64,000 bases of DNA from Nostoc sp. GT001. Lineage in GTDB: Bacteria; Cyanobacteriota; Cyanobacteriia; Cyanobacteriales; Nostocaceae. The stretch is from positions 3,791,736-3,855,735 of the forward strand of contig NZ_JAUDRJ010000003.1 of assembly GCF_030382115.1 (NCBI RefSeq), written 5' to 3'. This document shows positions 62,130-64,000 of this stretch, piece after piece; position 1 is the stretch's first letter; each line of letters starts with the position of its first letter. The notes below the pieces were generated by a model that saw only the letters and a program-made list of their open reading frames with translations, did not search any database and had not been told where the DNA came from. Both the position numbers and the translations under genes were made by a program.

Positions 62130-62918
62130 ATGATTGTAAAAAACTCCGCAAAAATCACATCATCTCTTTTGTTACTCAAGGTGTTCAAATTAGGGAGCAA
62201 GTTTTTAAAACTTTTATATCCAAAAGAAAATATTCAGCGTATTGATGATGCCATAAAGACTTACATCTCATTCTTGGAGAAATCTGCGACCGATTATACT
62301 CAAAAAAAGAGTGATTTTTTATATCCTGGTATTACTCATAAACCCTGGTATGAAACACATGATAATGATGTTTTACAACTTGTGGATGACAGACTAAAAA
62401 AAGGATTTAGTGATATAAAAAATGAGTGGTTAGCTTATTTGTCATCTAGACAGAAAGTAGTTTCAATCTACAATGCAAGTGAAATATATTCGCACCTTAA
62501 GGATGAAGATTGGCAAGGATACCAGCTGAGGTATAAAGGTAAATTTACAGAGACAGGTGTTGCTCTTTTTCCCAATACAGTAAAGATTTTATCTGAGTTG
62601 GAACCTTTCCTATATGGCAACGGATTAGTGGAGTTTCTTGTTATGAAACCAGGAGTTATAGTACCACCACACATAGATGATATGAATATTTCTTTAACAT
62701 GTCACCTGGGAATTACGATTCCAGAAAATTGTGGTTTGAGAGTTGCTAGTAAAACACAAAATTTAACTCAAGGTGGCATTTTATTTTTTGATAATAGTTT
62801 TGAACATGAAGCTTGGAATAAAAGCCAGGAAGAACGAGTCATTTTATTATTAGAGTTATATCATCCAGAACTCACCAATTTTGAAAAGGCTTTATTAAAG
62901 CTTATCTCCACCAGTTAA
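62130..62918 (+). CDS. Aspartyl/asparaginyl beta-hydroxylase family oxygenase, copy 1
   Basis: The 262 residues match the Asp/Asn beta-hydroxylase family. Visible are YPGITHKPWYETHDNDVL (about 66), the first iron ligand in VPPHIDDMNISLTCHLGITIP (about 180), and the second in FEHEAWNKSQEERVILLL (about 222), with its Arg for 2-oxoglutarate. The family uses Fe(II) and 2-oxoglutarate to hydroxylate Asp or Asn beta-carbons. The protein has no signal peptide. It lies 65 bp behind the cupin oxygenase and is followed by a paralogue. With TauD enzymes already present, it may act on another residue or on the free amino acid. Confidence 0.86.
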   Translation: MIVKNSAKITSSLLLLKVFKLGSKFLKLLYPKENIQRIDDAIKTYISFLEKSATDYTQKKSDFLYPGITHKPWYETHDNDVLQLVDDRLKKGFSDIKNEWLAYLSSRQKVVSIYNASEIYSHLKDEDWQGYQLRYKGKFTETGVALFPNTVKILSELEPFLYGNGLVEFLVMKPGVIVPPHIDDMNISLTCHLGITIPENCGLRVASKTQNLTQGGILFFDNSFEHEAWNKSQEERVILLLELYHPELTNFEKALLKLISTS

Positions 62919-63187
62919 TTTCATAATTATATTTTTAAATTTGATATGAATATACATTAAAATTTATATGAGCAGAGTGTGCTAACTGCAAAATAGAAGA
63001 CTATACCATAGTCGTGCAATATGGATCAGCCTATAAGTCACCACTAACGTGATGAAAAAATAGAAAGCTAATAACTATATAGTTTTTAGATTTATTCATG
63101 TCAAAGTGTGATTTGATGAAATTATTTGTGACAGAATACAAGAAGTAAATTTCAATAATTATCTTGGATAAACTTGAGGAATATATT

Positions 63188-64000
63188 ATGGATAAGCAGT
63201 CTTTAGAGTTAAGTTTTTTTCTTTTGTTTCTGAAGTTATTAAAATTGTTATCTCCCCAAGGAAATATTGATCGTTTTGAAAACGCACTCAAATCTTATAT
63301 AACTTTATCAGAGGAATCAACCTCTAACCCTGCTCAAAAAATGAGTGCGTTTTTATATCCTGGCATTACTCATAAACCCTGGTATGAGCCACACGATAAT
63401 GATATTTTAAATCTTGTCAGTAATAAACTTCAACAAGGATTCAATGATATAGAAAATGAATGGTTAGCTTATATCTCATCTGGATGTAATATTGTTTCTA
63501 GGTTTAATGCTAGCAATCTCTTTACATCCCTCAAAGATGATGATTGGAAAGCATACTTGTTATGGAAAGAAGGTAATTTTACACAAATAGGTCTTTCTCA
63601 CTTTCCTAAAACAGTTGATATTTTATCTAAATTGGAACCTTTTTTATATCCTTTCGGACATATAGAGTTTTATGTGATGAAACCTGGAGTTGTCTTACCA
63701 CCACACACGGATAATATCAATACTTCCTTAACATGTCATTTAGCGCTCACGATTCCAGAAAAATGTGGTATAAGCGTCGGCGGGAAAACACAAAGTTGGA
63801 TTAAAGGACGGACTTTATTTTTTGACGATAGCTTTGAACACGAAGCATGGAATAAAAGTCAAGAAGAACGAGTAGTATTATCATTAGACTTATATCATCC
63901 TGAAATGACAAAAATTGAAAAAAATCTGTTGCAATTTGTGCTAAAAAAATTCAATTTTTCATCTGAAGAAGATGGAGTAAATAAAATACCAGATACACAG
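63188..64000 (+). CDS. Aspartyl/asparaginyl beta-hydroxylase family oxygenase, copy 2, 3' end outside window
   Basis: A GAGGA precedes the ATG at 63188-63190, and the frame is open for 271 codons to the last base of the window. The start MDKQSLELSFFLLFLKLL has no counterpart in copy 1. From YPGITHKPWYEPHDND onward the two are close paralogues, with the iron sites PPHTDNINTSLTCHLALTIP and FEHEAWNKSQEERVVL kept. The residue after the first iron ligand differs (HTDN here, HIDD in copy 1), so substrate or regiochemistry may differ. The 269-bp gap before it holds nothing recognisable. The C-terminal tail appears longer than in copy 1. Confidence 0.85.
   Translation, partial: MDKQSLELSFFLLFLKLLKLLSPQGNIDRFENALKSYITLSEESTSNPAQKMSAFLYPGITHKPWYEPHDNDILNLVSNKLQQGFNDIENEWLAYISSGCNIVSRFNASNLFTSLKDDDWKAYLLWKEGNFTQIGLSHFPKTVDILSKLEPFLYPFGHIEFYVMKPGVVLPPHTDNINTSLTCHLALTIPEKCGISVGGKTQSWIKGRTLFFDDSFEHEAWNKSQEERVVLSLDLYHPEMTKIEKNLLQFVLKKFNFSSEEDGVNKIPDTQ

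Overview
The window comes from a cyanobacterium, most likely a filamentous Nostocales-type strain. The evidence is the abundance of the HIP1 octamer GCGATCGC, short heptameric STRR-like repeats, small palindromic MITEs, and a TonB receptor with AMIN domains. No rRNA, tRNA or CRISPR array was seen.

Positions 1-16,000 are ordinary chromosomal genes broken up by mobile DNA. In order they are: a glycosyltransferase cut by the window edge, an NrdG-like radical SAM activase, a 1.7-kb insertion sequence with intact ends and a 6-bp target duplication but a frameshifted transposase, a secreted serpin, an orphan FecCD-type permease, a decayed ISAs1-type element, a cNMP-domain histidine kinase, a 42-codon small ORF, a GH13 alpha-amylase, an alpha/beta hydrolase and a VWA-domain lipoprotein-like protein. 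At least five MITE-like elements lie between these and later genes.

Positions 16,000-28,500 (minus strand) form a siderophore uptake and export block. It holds an ABC ATPase and two FecCD permeases, a short TolC-like periplasmic protein, a PvdQ-like Ntn-hydrolase acylase, an MFS exporter, a FecB-type binding lipoprotein, a sucrase/ferredoxin-like Fe-S protein and an AMIN-TonB receptor.

Positions 29,200 to beyond 64,000 (plus strand) form a one-directional NRPS/PKS assembly line divergent from the receptor. The read-out is: FAAL-ACP-C; discrete TauD; Interface-A-PCP-C-A(Gly)-PCP-C-TauD; a free methyltransferase; Interface-A(Asp)-PCP; KS-AT; ACP-aminotransferase-C-A-PCP; KS-AT-MT-KR-ACP; a membrane-anchored cupin/JmjC oxygenase; and two tandem aspartyl/asparaginyl beta-hydroxylase-family proteins, the second cut by the window edge. 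This fits a lipopeptide siderophore with beta-hydroxyaspartate-type iron ligands, of the kind known from cyanobacteria as cyanochelins. The exact domain order, the count of five Fe(II)/2-oxoglutarate oxygenases, the first adenylation domain without the usual Asp235, and the embedded acylase make it a plausible undescribed variant.

Four biosynthetic genes carry single frameshifts with fully conserved sequence on both sides. Three of these are an extra TA at a CC|GG-like position. They are either recent mutations or consensus sequence errors, and whether this cluster is functional depends on resolving them. No thioesterase or other release domain is visible before the window ends.
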